Source: Deltaproteobacteria bacterium
GTDB taxonomy: Bacteria > Desulfobacterota > WTBG01
NCBI GenBank assembly: GCA_013139225.1
Contig: WTBG01000096.1
Span: 1 to 9,281, forward strand
DNA length: 9,281 bases
Direction: 5' to 3'
Shown here: piece after piece, positions 1 to 6,130 of the stretch
Layout: every line of letters starts with the position of its first letter
Numbering within the stretch: position 1 is the first letter of the stretch
The notes under the pieces: model-generated
Databases searched by the model: none
The model's input: the letters and a program-made list of their open reading frames with translations, nothing else
What the model was told of the DNA's origin: nothing
Made by a program: the position numbers and the translations under genes

Positions 1-69
1 ACACTCCCTGCATAGTAAAGTATAGGACAGCCATTCCGGATTATCAAAGAAGATATGAGGGCAGTAAAT

Positions 70-855
70 ATGAATGCAATAGACCATGTCCACGAAATTC
101 CCCTGGGCAATGTTAAGGCTTTTATAATTGAAGGTGACAAAACTATCCTGGTTGATACGGGAATTGCTCCTGTTCCTCTTGAAGTATTATCCTTTTTTGA
201 AAAGAGCGGCATCAAACTGGGGGATGAACAACAAATTGAGTACCTTAAGAAAGGCTCTTTTCAATTCATTATGGATTTTATTAAGGGAAAATCTCTTGCC
301 ATTGACAGCATCATCTGTACACACTATCACGCCGATCACACGGGATGTCTTAAAAAAATTAAAGATGCTCTTAAGGTTCCTGTTGCCATGCACCCCAAGG
401 ATATCCCTTTCGTTGAAGGGAAAGAGAAACCTCCGCCATCAACCATGCTTCCTCCTAAGCTGGCAAAACATTTTAAGACCGAACCCTGCCAGGTTGATAT
501 AAATCTGGCAGACAACCAGATGTTTACTCCTGACCTTCAGGTCATCCATCTGGAAGGGCATACCAAGGGCAACCTGTGTCTTCTCTTTAAAGAGGAAGTG
601 CTATTAGCAGGAGATAGTGTCATGGGCAAGAATGCACTTAACCCTGCAATGGGCTCAAAGGAATTAAATCCCCCAATGGCTACCGCCAGCATGGATCAGG
701 AGAAGGCAGTGAGAAATTTAGAAAAACTGTTGAACTATGAGTTTGAGATTATTCTGCCCAGCCATGGAGAACCGGTAAAAGAGAATGCCAAAGAAAAACT
801 GAAGAAGCTTATTGAAGAAACACGAGTCAATGAGGACGCAGGTCTTCGCAGATAA
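70..855 (+). CDS. MBL-fold metallo-hydrolase
   Basis: A 261-residue protein of the metallo-beta-lactamase superfamily, single domain. The zinc-site motif H-Y-H-A-D-H lies at residues 85-90, inside the usual T-H-x-H-x-D-H-T-G setting. The other ligands follow in order: H164 in EGHTKGN, D182 in LAGDSV and H232 in PSHGEPV, so the binuclear site looks intact. The family hydrolyses thioesters, lactones, phosphodiesters and other bonds; the substrate cannot be read from the sequence. No signal peptide is visible, so it is probably cytoplasmic. I chose ATG 70 because GAGGG (57-61) lies 8 bases upstream of it. An in-frame ATG at 55 would add five residues but has only a weak AAGAAG site. The family is sure, the exact role is not. 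A small membrane protein gene follows after 84 bases. Confidence 0.9.
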   Translation: MNAIDHVHEIPLGNVKAFIIEGDKTILVDTGIAPVPLEVLSFFEKSGIKLGDEQQIEYLKKGSFQFIMDFIKGKSLAIDSIICTHYHADHTGCLKKIKDALKVPVAMHPKDIPFVEGKEKPPPSTMLPPKLAKHFKTEPCQVDINLADNQMFTPDLQVIHLEGHTKGNLCLLFKEEVLLAGDSVMGKNALNPAMGSKELNPPMATASMDQEKAVRNLEKLLNYEFEIILPSHGEPVKENAKEKLKKLIEETRVNEDAGLRR

Positions 856-888
856 CGCATACAGCTAACAAAAGAATTCTGTTAAATT

Positions 889-901
889 AGACTTGTAGTC
901 T
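889..901 (+). other. Small perfect hairpin downstream of the MBL gene
   Basis: AGACT (889-893) pairs with AGTCT (897-901) across a TGT loop. Just upstream TAACA (866-870) can pair with TGTTA (880-884). There is no U-tract, so this is not a clear intrinsic terminator. It may be a weak transcript end or a processing structure. Confidence 0.3.
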
Positions 902-939
902 GATACAACACGTAGCACGCAATCCAAAACTTTATATTT

Positions 940-1173
940 ATGAATTCTACAAAAGATACGTTACCAGAAAGTGAAGTTGTTTCAGCCGAAGGAAGGTGGG
1001 GGAAATATGCAGGTATTGCCCTTATTGCCATAAGCATTGTAGGACTTGTTGTTACTCCAAAACCCATGCGCTGGCTCATTCTGTTGGAAGGAGTGACAGG
1101 AATTACAGGTATTGCTTTATTCGTCTATTCGAGAATAAAATTCTGGCGGGGGGTCAATAAACTGAGAGGGTGA
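940..1173 (+). CDS. Small two-helix membrane protein, unknown function
   Basis: A 77-residue protein with a charged N-terminal tail (about residues 1-20) and two hydrophobic segments, roughly 23-39 and 45-63, joined by a short TPKPMRW turn. It ends in a basic tail (RIKFWRGVNKLRG), which suggests that both ends face the cytoplasm. It faintly resembles small DUF2892-type inner-membrane proteins, but I cannot assign it to that family. The ATG at 940 is the first start after an in-frame stop at 913, and no good Shine-Dalgarno site precedes it, so expression is less certain than for its neighbours. It sits 84 bases after the MBL hydrolase and 67 bases before the next gene, all on the same strand. 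It stops with TGA, showing that UGA is read as a stop in this genome. Confidence 0.6.
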   Translation: MNSTKDTLPESEVVSAEGRWGKYAGIALIAISIVGLVVTPKPMRWLILLEGVTGITGIALFVYSRIKFWRGVNKLRG

Positions 1174-1240
1174 GAATTAAGAGAGCTCATTGTAAAGTTC
1201 AAACGAAACATTGCCGTATTATCTAAAAAGGAGGTTAGCT

Positions 1241-1678
1241 ATGAAGAGAGAAACTATAATTACTATAATCGCCATTCTTTTAGGGATTTTTTGCCTGACA
1301 GGACTTACTGTGGCAGCGGAGAAAGAAACTGAAGAACTGAAGTTAATCAATAAAATTATTACCTTCGGTGATTATGAAGGACTAAGACCTCTAACTCTTA
1401 CTTCCAAGCCAGGAACGGCCATTATCTGGGTGAACAATTCCAGATTTCCCATAGAGTTACTTTTTCTTGATAAAAAGGTTGTACTCGCCTGTGGTTCTCC
1501 TGTGAACTTCTTCGTTGGTAAGGATGGGGCTTACGAGTCGAACAAAATTCCTTCTGGTGGGACTGCAAGCCTTTGTTTTATTGAGAAGGGAAAATACGAA
1601 TATAAAATACAATCTTCTAAAACTTTTTATGTAGGAAGAATAGAGAGGGGTTTTCAAGGAACCATCTCAATAGAATAA
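1241..1678 (+). CDS. Secreted protein with cupredoxin-like pattern, unknown function
   Basis: A 145-residue protein with a Sec-type signal peptide: basic MKRE, hydrophobic core about residues 6-24, likely cleavage near TVAA/EK at residue 26. The mature part has the beta-strand rhythm of a cupredoxin-like fold, with PGTAIIWVNNS (57-67), then FPIELLFLDKK, then GGTASLCFIEKGKYEYKI (106-123). In copper-binding members the turn after WVN usually carries a His; here it reads FPIE, and no His occurs anywhere in the protein, so a type-1 copper site is unlikely. Two cysteines (C84, C112) could form a disulfide. ATG 1241 is chosen because AAGGAGG (1228-1234) lies six bases upstream. A TTG at 1211 would add ten residues ahead of the signal peptide and has no such site. 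The fold is inferred by pattern only; the function is unknown. Confidence 0.75.
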   Translation: MKRETIITIIAILLGIFCLTGLTVAAEKETEELKLINKIITFGDYEGLRPLTLTSKPGTAIIWVNNSRFPIELLFLDKKVVLACGSPVNFFVGKDGAYESNKIPSGGTASLCFIEKGKYEYKIQSSKTFYVGRIERGFQGTISIE

Positions 1679-1689
1679 TACCATCTTTT

Positions 1690-2085
1690 TTAAACCGTAT
1701 AAAATATCTGAAAAAGGTCAGGATACTTATGGGACAGGCTTTTTGCTCTATACTTCTGCAGCCAGTATTTACCTCCTCTTGAAATGCCATCAGCACCCAG
1801 TTCATCAGCAGTACTTGCCTCTCTCTCACCTGTAATATAACCCTCACTGGTTCCTGAGGGAAGATAGATAGTAACAGGGAACAGCACCTCTGAAGATGGT
1901 GAGCTTAGTTTTTTAGCAACATCTTCAAGAACGGTTTTATCTAACTCAAAGGTGTTACCCCCTTCCTCAAACACAGGGTTTTTAAGCAAGTCTGCTAAAG
2001 ATTTTCTCTTCTTAATGATACCCCGGTTCACTGAAGAAAGCTCCGTTTTAAGCAAAGTTGTTAACGCATCATCTTCCTTAGACAT
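1690..2085 (-). CDS. UPF0216 (DUF61)-like protein
   Basis: A 131-residue protein resembling the UPF0216/DUF61 family, which I know mainly from archaea and which has no established function. The matching pattern is an N-terminal helix with the sequence VNRGIIKKRKSLADLL (19-34), then a negative stretch with F-x-L-D-K (46-50), then FPVTIYLPSGTSEGYITGE (69-87) running into an A-D-E-L-G ending. The last 35 or so residues (from about 98) go past this pattern and have no recognisable motif. AAGGAGG (complement of 2090-2096) lies four bases from the start codon. There is no signal peptide or membrane segment. It converges on the plus-strand secreted-protein gene, with only 11 bases between the stop codons. 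It lies 135 bases downstream of endonuclease V on the same strand, so the two may be cotranscribed. Family assignment is from memory of the motif. Confidence 0.75.
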   Translation of the reverse strand: MSKEDDALTTLLKTELSSVNRGIIKKRKSLADLLKNPVFEEGGNTFELDKTVLEDVAKKLSSPSSEVLFPVTIYLPSGTSEGYITGEREASTADELGADGISRGGKYWLQKYRAKSLSHKYPDLFQIFYTV

Positions 2086-2141
2086 TGATCCTCCTTGTGT
2101 CAGGATTCAGATTTTCGCAGATAGCCGCAGAAAAATCACAT

Positions 2142-2176
2142 TCAATTCCGCAATCTGCAATCCGAAATCCGCAATC
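2142..2176. repeat. Imperfect heptad tandem repeat (GATTGCG type)
   Basis: Between the UPF0216-like and endonuclease V genes, 7-base units follow one another: TCAATTC (degenerate, 2142-2148), CGCAATC (2149), TGCAATC (2156), CGAAATC (2163) and CGCAATC (2170). On the minus strand the unit reads GATTGCG or GATTTCG. Looser relatives of the unit (GATTCAGATTTTCGC) occur at 2104-2118. Short ATC/GAT-rich heptads like this often occur between genes as dispersed elements. No function is known to me. Confidence 0.7.
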
Positions 2177-2220
2177 CTTTAATCTAGTATCCAGAATCAT
2201 TTTGTTATTCACTCGTTTGG

Positions 2221-2937
2221 TCATTGTCTTGTGTTTTGTGTTTTTGCCCGCCAATTTCCAAGAATCCGTTTATTCTTAATAAGTGCGACATAATGATCAG
2301 CCTCACGGGTAGGCCTGGGTATTCGATAACCATCGACACACTTAAGTGCAATCTCAATGCAGGTCTTAAGTGAAATCATATTCCCCTGAGAGATAAAGAC
2401 AGGATTAACACGCTGCCTGGTTCTTAAAACTGCACCAATCGTTTCTCCATCATCAACAAGAGGAGAATAACAGCCGGCATCTTCTCCTGGATCCTCAAAA
2501 GCTCCAATCAAGCGAGACTTTGCACAACCTACGGTCGGCTTATTAAGTAGAATTCCCATATGAGTTGCAAGTCCCATTCTTCTGAAGTGAGCCAGTCCCT
2601 GACCGTCAAAAATTATTACATCAGGCTCTGTCTTTAAGTATGCAAAAGCTTTTAACAAAACAGGAGCCTCTCTAAATGTTAATAAACCTGGAACGTAGGG
2701 GAAATTTACTTTTGCTCTGGCACCTCTTCTCTCAATCTCTTTGAGATCAGGAAAACTATAGGTTATAACACCTCCATAGCCTTCTTTCTTGTTCTTATCA
2801 AAAGAGACATCAGCACCTGCTACCACTCTTATTTCATCAAAAGTATCGCGACGTACAATCCGTTTTCTCAAATCTGTTTGAATCTTAATCGCCTCTTTTG
2901 GTGTAACGTCCCAGGGATGAAGGTTTTTATATCTCAT
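2221..2937 (-). CDS. nfi: Endonuclease V (deoxyinosine 3' endonuclease)
   Basis: A 238-residue protein, close to the usual length. Endonuclease V starts repair of deaminated adenine by cutting the second phosphodiester bond 3' of deoxyinosine, with Mg2+. The catalytic acids are present: D43 in AGADVSF, E90 in the YVPGLLTFRE motif and D111 in IIFDGQG. Y81, H117, K140 and H215 match the conserved positions as I recall them from the Thermotoga enzyme, shifted by about one residue. Two normally conserved spots differ: DGQG instead of DGHG, and HFRR instead of HPRR. The start is supported by AGGGAG (complement of 2947-2952) nine bases upstream. The last dozen residues (GNWRAKTQNTRQ) come from a low-complexity AAAACACA-type tract and look like a recent extension. 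The gene diverges from the beta-CASP gene. Confidence 0.95.
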   Translation of the reverse strand: MRYKNLHPWDVTPKEAIKIQTDLRKRIVRRDTFDEIRVVAGADVSFDKNKKEGYGGVITYSFPDLKEIERRGARAKVNFPYVPGLLTFREAPVLLKAFAYLKTEPDVIIFDGQGLAHFRRMGLATHMGILLNKPTVGCAKSRLIGAFEDPGEDAGCYSPLVDDGETIGAVLRTRQRVNPVFISQGNMISLKTCIEIALKCVDGYRIPRPTREADHYVALIKNKRILGNWRAKTQNTRQ

Positions 2938-2984
2938 TTACTAAAACTCCCTTTTAAGGATACGCAAAAATCCTCTTAAAAGCC

Positions 2985-3013
2985 ACTATATTCTCACACG
3001 ACCAATTTTGCAA
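2985..3013 (-). promoter_or_regulatory. Candidate sigma70 promoter for endonuclease V
   Basis: On the minus strand TTGCAA (3008-3013) is followed after exactly 17 bases by TATAGT (2985-2990). Transcription would begin near 2978, leaving a leader of about 40 bases before the start codon at 2937. The -10 is good (5 of 6), the -35 weak (4 of 6). Confidence 0.5.
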
Positions 3014-3127
3014 ACGCTTTTAGCACTCTCTATCCTACTAAATTTTTATAGACAAAACCTCCTCTTTTTACTATCCTTTATCCTTATTCGGTTAAAAACT
3101 ACACTATAATTTTGGAGATTATAACCA

Positions 3128-4522
3128 ATGAAGATAACTTTTCTGGGTGCTGCCCGCACCGTTACAGGCTCAATGCATCTGCTGGAAATTAACGGAATGC
3201 GAATTCTTCTCGAATGTGGCCTCTTTGAGGGTAAACGGGAAGAGGCCTATCGTAGAAACAGGCATCTACCTTTTGATGCCCAATCCATCCATACGGCAAT
3301 ACTCTCCCATGCACACATTGACCACAGTGGAAATCTTCCTAGCCTTTGTCGGGTCGGGTTTGAAGGCAATATCATTTGTACACCCGCAACAAGAAATTTA
3401 TGCAGCATCATGCTCCTGGATTCTGCTCACGTACAGGAAACTGATGTTCGTTATGTCAACAAACGTCGTAAGAATAAACACCTGCCTTTGTTCAATCCTC
3501 TCTATATGCGAGCTGATGCCGAAAAAGCAATAACGCAACTGCTCCCCATTGCCTACAATCGCCCTTTTCAAATCTCTGAATCTGCAAAAGTAACATTGCA
3601 AGATGCCGGACACATTCTCGGTTCATCGCTGGTTGTTTTGGATTTACAAGAAAATGGGCGAAAGGCACGGTTGATGTTTACTGGAGATGTAGGGCGTTCC
3701 CATATGCCTATTATACGTGATCCAGCCATCGTAAAAGATATCGATTATCTCATCATAGAAAGCACCTACGGAATGAGGGTTCATGATGATGAAGACACTA
3801 CAGAAAACGAACTTGAATCGATTGTCAACCAAACTATAAATCGAGGTGGGAAAATTATTATTCCAGCCTTTTCTGTGGGAAGAACCCAGCAGGTTGTATA
3901 TTCGCTTCATAAATTGCATGAACAAAAACGAATCCCTGACATACCTATTTATGTGGACAGCCCTCTTTCGGTAAACGCCACAGAGATTTTTCGTCTACAT
4001 CCTGAATGTTACGATCAGGAAACCAGAAAATTTATTGAACATCACAAAAGCCCTTTTAGTTTTCATAACCTCACATACATTCGAGATGTTGAAAAGTCTA
4101 AAAAGATACAAAAAATAAACCAGCCTATGATTATTATCACCGCATCCGGTATGTGTGAAGCCGGCCGCATTCTTCACCATTTAAGAAACACGGTAACTGA
4201 CCAACGCAACACAATCCTTATCATCGGCTACTGCGCAGAACATACCCTTGGCAAACGTATTATGGAGAAAGTTCCCGAGATAAAAATCTTTGGGGAACCC
4301 TACCCTCTTCGCGCCCAGGTAAAAACAATCGATGCGTTAAGTGCCCACGCAGATTGCAATGAACTTCTTGCTTTTATCAAGAAGTCAAATTCAACTATCA
4401 AAAAAGTTTTTATCGTGCATGGTAATGAAGAGCAATCTCTTGGATTTGCTAAAACCTTAGAAAAACACATTAAGGCAAATATTTTTGTCCCTCATATGAA
4501 CGAGGAATTCACCTTGCAATAG
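3128..4522 (+). CDS. Beta-CASP MBL-fold ribonuclease-like protein (RMMBL domain)
   Basis: A 464-residue protein of the beta-CASP branch of the metallo-beta-lactamase superfamily, whose bacterial members process or degrade RNA. Core motifs in order: HAHIDH (61-66, zinc ligands), H162 in QDAGHILGS and D187 in FTGDVGR. The beta-CASP landmarks follow: E211 in IIESTYG (motif A), the PAFSVGRTQ segment (246-254), ITASGMCEAGRILHHL (337-352, motif B His) and H407 in LSAHAD (motif C). The C-terminal RNA-specificity part has FIVHGNEEQ (428-436). Length and order match full-length YsgH/TTHA0252-type proteins with no KH extension, so the enzyme looks complete and cytoplasmic. GGAG (3114-3117) lies ten bases before the ATG. 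The LOG-family gene begins eight bases after the stop, which points to one transcript. The exact RNA substrate is unknown. Confidence 0.93.
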   Translation: MKITFLGAARTVTGSMHLLEINGMRILLECGLFEGKREEAYRRNRHLPFDAQSIHTAILSHAHIDHSGNLPSLCRVGFEGNIICTPATRNLCSIMLLDSAHVQETDVRYVNKRRKNKHLPLFNPLYMRADAEKAITQLLPIAYNRPFQISESAKVTLQDAGHILGSSLVVLDLQENGRKARLMFTGDVGRSHMPIIRDPAIVKDIDYLIIESTYGMRVHDDEDTTENELESIVNQTINRGGKIIIPAFSVGRTQQVVYSLHKLHEQKRIPDIPIYVDSPLSVNATEIFRLHPECYDQETRKFIEHHKSPFSFHNLTYIRDVEKSKKIQKINQPMIIITASGMCEAGRILHHLRNTVTDQRNTILIIGYCAEHTLGKRIMEKVPEIKIFGEPYPLRAQVKTIDALSAHADCNELLAFIKKSNSTIKKVFIVHGNEEQSLGFAKTLEKHIKANIFVPHMNEEFTLQ

Positions 4523-4530
4523 GATTAGTT

Positions 4531-5181
4531 ATGAAGAACACATCTTTTAATTTGAAAAACGAAGATACCTGGCGTGTTTTCAGAATTATGGCAGAATTTG
4601 TCGAAGGATTTGAGGAGCTCTCCATGGTGGGTAAGGCAGTTACCATATTCGGATCAGCCCGAACCTTACCGAAAGACCCCTGTTATAAAAAAGCTCTTGA
4701 AACAGCCAGGCTCTTTTCTGAAGCCGGCTATGCCGTCATAACCGGAGCTGGGCCTGGTATTATGGAAGCCGCCAACAAAGGGGCAAAAGAAGGTGGCAGT
4801 CTTTCCATTGGATTAAATATCGAGATTCCCACAGAGCAGGAACCCAATCGCTATATTGAAAAACTCCTATCTTTTCGCTATTTCTTTTGCAGGAAAATGA
4901 TGTTTGTAAAATACGCCCATGCTTTCATTGTTTTTCCGGGAGGTCTTGGCACTATAGACGAATTCTTCGAAGCAATCACCCTCATCCAAACCGGGCGAAC
5001 TCCTCGCTTTCCAGTTGTTTTGGTGGGAAGTGACTTTTGGGAGGGGCTAGTCGATTGGATGAAGGGAACTCTCCTTGAAACAGATAAGATTTCCAAATCC
5101 GACTTGGAGATCTTCCACATAATTGATGAGCCCAAAGAAATCATCAGAGCTGTAACAAAATTCAAAGGCATATCTTGTTAA
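4531..5181 (+). CDS. LOG-family protein (TIGR00730-type nucleotide phosphoribohydrolase)
   Basis: A 216-residue Rossmann-like protein of the family once called lysine decarboxylase-like. Characterised members release the base from nucleoside 5'-monophosphates, as LOG does with cytokinin ribotides and PpnN with purine nucleotides. Visible signatures are IFGSARTLPKD (39-49), TGAGPGIMEAANKGA (71-85), R121-K122 in the CRKMMF helix and the nucleotide/catalytic motif PGGLGTIDE (136-144) with E144. All are intact. Length is typical of the short single-domain group; PpnN is about twice as long. The SD (AGGA, 4521-4524) overlaps the stop codon of the beta-CASP gene, so the two are very likely translated from one mRNA. 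The pair suggests a role in RNA or nucleotide turnover, but this is inference. Residues 1-30 form an added helical N-terminus (EDTWRVFRIMAEFVEGFEEL) also common in this subgroup. Confidence 0.92.
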   Translation: MKNTSFNLKNEDTWRVFRIMAEFVEGFEELSMVGKAVTIFGSARTLPKDPCYKKALETARLFSEAGYAVITGAGPGIMEAANKGAKEGGSLSIGLNIEIPTEQEPNRYIEKLLSFRYFFCRKMMFVKYAHAFIVFPGGLGTIDEFFEAITLIQTGRTPRFPVVLVGSDFWEGLVDWMKGTLLETDKISKSDLEIFHIIDEPKEIIRAVTKFKGISC

Positions 5182-5220
5182 AAAATTGAACCTGCCCAAA
5201 AAAATGAAACCTTTAACAAG
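5174..5220 (+). other. 9-bp inverted repeat before the SD of the next gene
   Basis: CTTGTTAAA (5174-5182, overlapping the LOG stop codon) is a perfect inverted match to TTTAACAAG (5212-5220), with a 29-base A-rich loop. It ends three bases before the AAGGAGG at 5223-5229. It could act as an mRNA-processing or stability structure between the two genes. It lacks the GC content and U-tract of an intrinsic terminator. Confidence 0.45.
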
Positions 5221-5234
5221 GGAAGGAGGACAAA

Positions 5235-5519
5235 ATGAGCAAAAAAAACATGCAACTAATATTTTTTGGAATCACACTGCTTTTTCTCGGTTACGTTGGA
5301 GGGATGGTCGCAAGCGATTATTCATCTGCATATGACAAACCAGACTATGAGCTTATTAGTTTTGATTTTAAAACGACTGATCTTACAGGAGATCCCCAAA
5401 GGAGGGCCAAACAATTAGCCAATCGACTAGACGCAGTGGAAGAACAACTTGAGACGATGAGTGCTAAGGGTTGGGAACTTCATTCCTTTTGGGGAAACAT
5501 AGCAGTTTTTGAAAAATAG
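5235..5519 (+). CDS. Membrane-anchored DUF4177-like small protein
   Basis: A 94-residue protein with one N-terminal hydrophobic helix (about residues 8-26, preceded by MSKKN), so probably an inner-membrane anchor with the rest in the periplasm. The remainder has the DUF4177 pattern: an opening strand Y-E-L-I-S-F-D-F (38-45), a helix rich in E and Q (about 55-75), then the tell-tale M-S-A-K-G-W-E-L (75-82) and a closing strand AVFEK. DUF4177 is a small domain of unknown function. AAGGAGG (5223-5229) is five bases from the ATG. It lies 53 bases after the LOG gene, with an inverted repeat between them, so it may share that transcript or have its own. No catalytic residues are evident. Confidence 0.8.
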   Translation: MSKKNMQLIFFGITLLFLGYVGGMVASDYSSAYDKPDYELISFDFKTTDLTGDPQRRAKQLANRLDAVEEQLETMSAKGWELHSFWGNIAVFEK

Positions 5520-5609
5520 ATCAAAAAATCATTTCATTAAAATGTACACAGAGATTTACTATGGAAAAAGGTGTAATTCATTGATTTGAGAAGGAATTTC
5601 TCTGTGCAC

Positions 5610-5638
5610 CCCCATTAGATAGTAAACATCTAACGGGG
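5610..5638 (+). repeat. Stem-loop, 9 of 10 paired, TCTAAYGGGG arms
   Basis: CCCCATTAGA (5610-5619) and TCTAACGGGG (5629-5638) form a stem with one A-C mismatch around the 9-base loop TAGTAAACA. The right arm is also the start of the 18-base arm described separately. There is no U-tract after it, so it is not a typical terminator. Confidence 0.6.
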
Positions 5639-5870
5639 TAAATCTGCGGTTAATTGCAAAATCTTCCATATAGTGAGACATCTCTATAGTTACTCCCTGT
5701 TTCATTACAATAAAATCCCTGGTAATTTATCTCCTCTCTCTCCTTGAAACCTCTGACAAACCAAAAGAAGCAAACTAAGCACCAGTAATAAGTTGGTTTT
5801 TCCTAAATTCATTTTGAATTCCCAAACGTTTATATAAATGTGCCTGCAGACACAGATTTACCCCGTTAGA
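5629..5870. repeat. 18-bp perfect inverted repeat, arms 5629-5646 and 5853-5870
   Basis: TCTAACGGGGTAAATCTG at 5629-5646 recurs as its exact reverse complement at 5853-5870, with 206 bases between the arms. Beyond the 18 bases the arms diverge. The arrangement is like the ends of a miniature inverted-repeat element, but no target-site duplication is obvious. Confidence 0.7.
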
Positions 5871-5880
5871 AATAAAATAC

Positions 5881-5973
5881 GTTTATGTCCTATACCTATG
5901 TAGTTCAAGAAATACGGTAAATGATATATCAATCCTGCTGCTATTTTACGGAAGCGCTACGGCAGACATAAAC
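5881..5973. repeat. 9-bp inverted repeat closing a 93-base segment
   Basis: GTTTATGTC (5881-5889) and GACATAAAC (5965-5973) are exact reverse complements. The 75 bases between hold a short palindrome (TGATATATCA). This could be the terminal stem of a structured RNA or another repeat remnant. The sequence alone does not decide. Confidence 0.4.
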
Positions 5974-6130
5974 TTAATGATCTTCTTGGGCGTTTCCTGT
6001 TTCTAATGGGGTGATTGCTGATAAACTCAGATACGTAAAATTAAAGAAATATCAAAAAATACCGATATCTATGATTCGGGAACAGCAATTATCTCATGAA
6101 AACCCACAATAAGCTGCAAATAACTAAACT

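Larger units (their letters stand above)
5520..6130. other. Long intergenic region with nested inverted repeats
   Basis: About 610 bases with no credible ORF or RNA gene. It holds several inverted repeats. GTACACAGAGA (5544-5554) faces TCTCTGTGCAC (5599-5609), with one mismatch. CCCCATTAGA (5610-5619) faces TCTAACGGGG (5629-5638) around a 9-base loop. An 18-base arm at 5629-5646 is repeated inverted at 5853-5870. GTTTATGTC (5881-5889) faces GACATAAAC (5965-5973). The TCTAAYGGGG core occurs four times. The content looks like remains of small mobile or repetitive elements. No transposase fragment was seen. Confidence 0.6.

Noticed and set aside
187..393. Antisense open frame inside the MBL gene
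   Set aside because: It overlaps a well-supported gene, has no SD and its product shows no family pattern. The same holds for other antisense frames across the window.
1211..1240. Upstream TTG start for the secreted protein
   Set aside because: ATG 1241 has a perfect SD at the right spacing and gives a normal signal peptide.
3105..3110. TATAAT as the -10 box of the beta-CASP gene
   Set aside because: Transcription would start inside or after the SD at 3114-3117, and no -35 lies at the right distance.
5610..5638. Intrinsic terminator for the DUF4177-like gene
   Set aside because: The stem has no U-tract after it and its arms recur elsewhere in the region, so it fits a repeat better.
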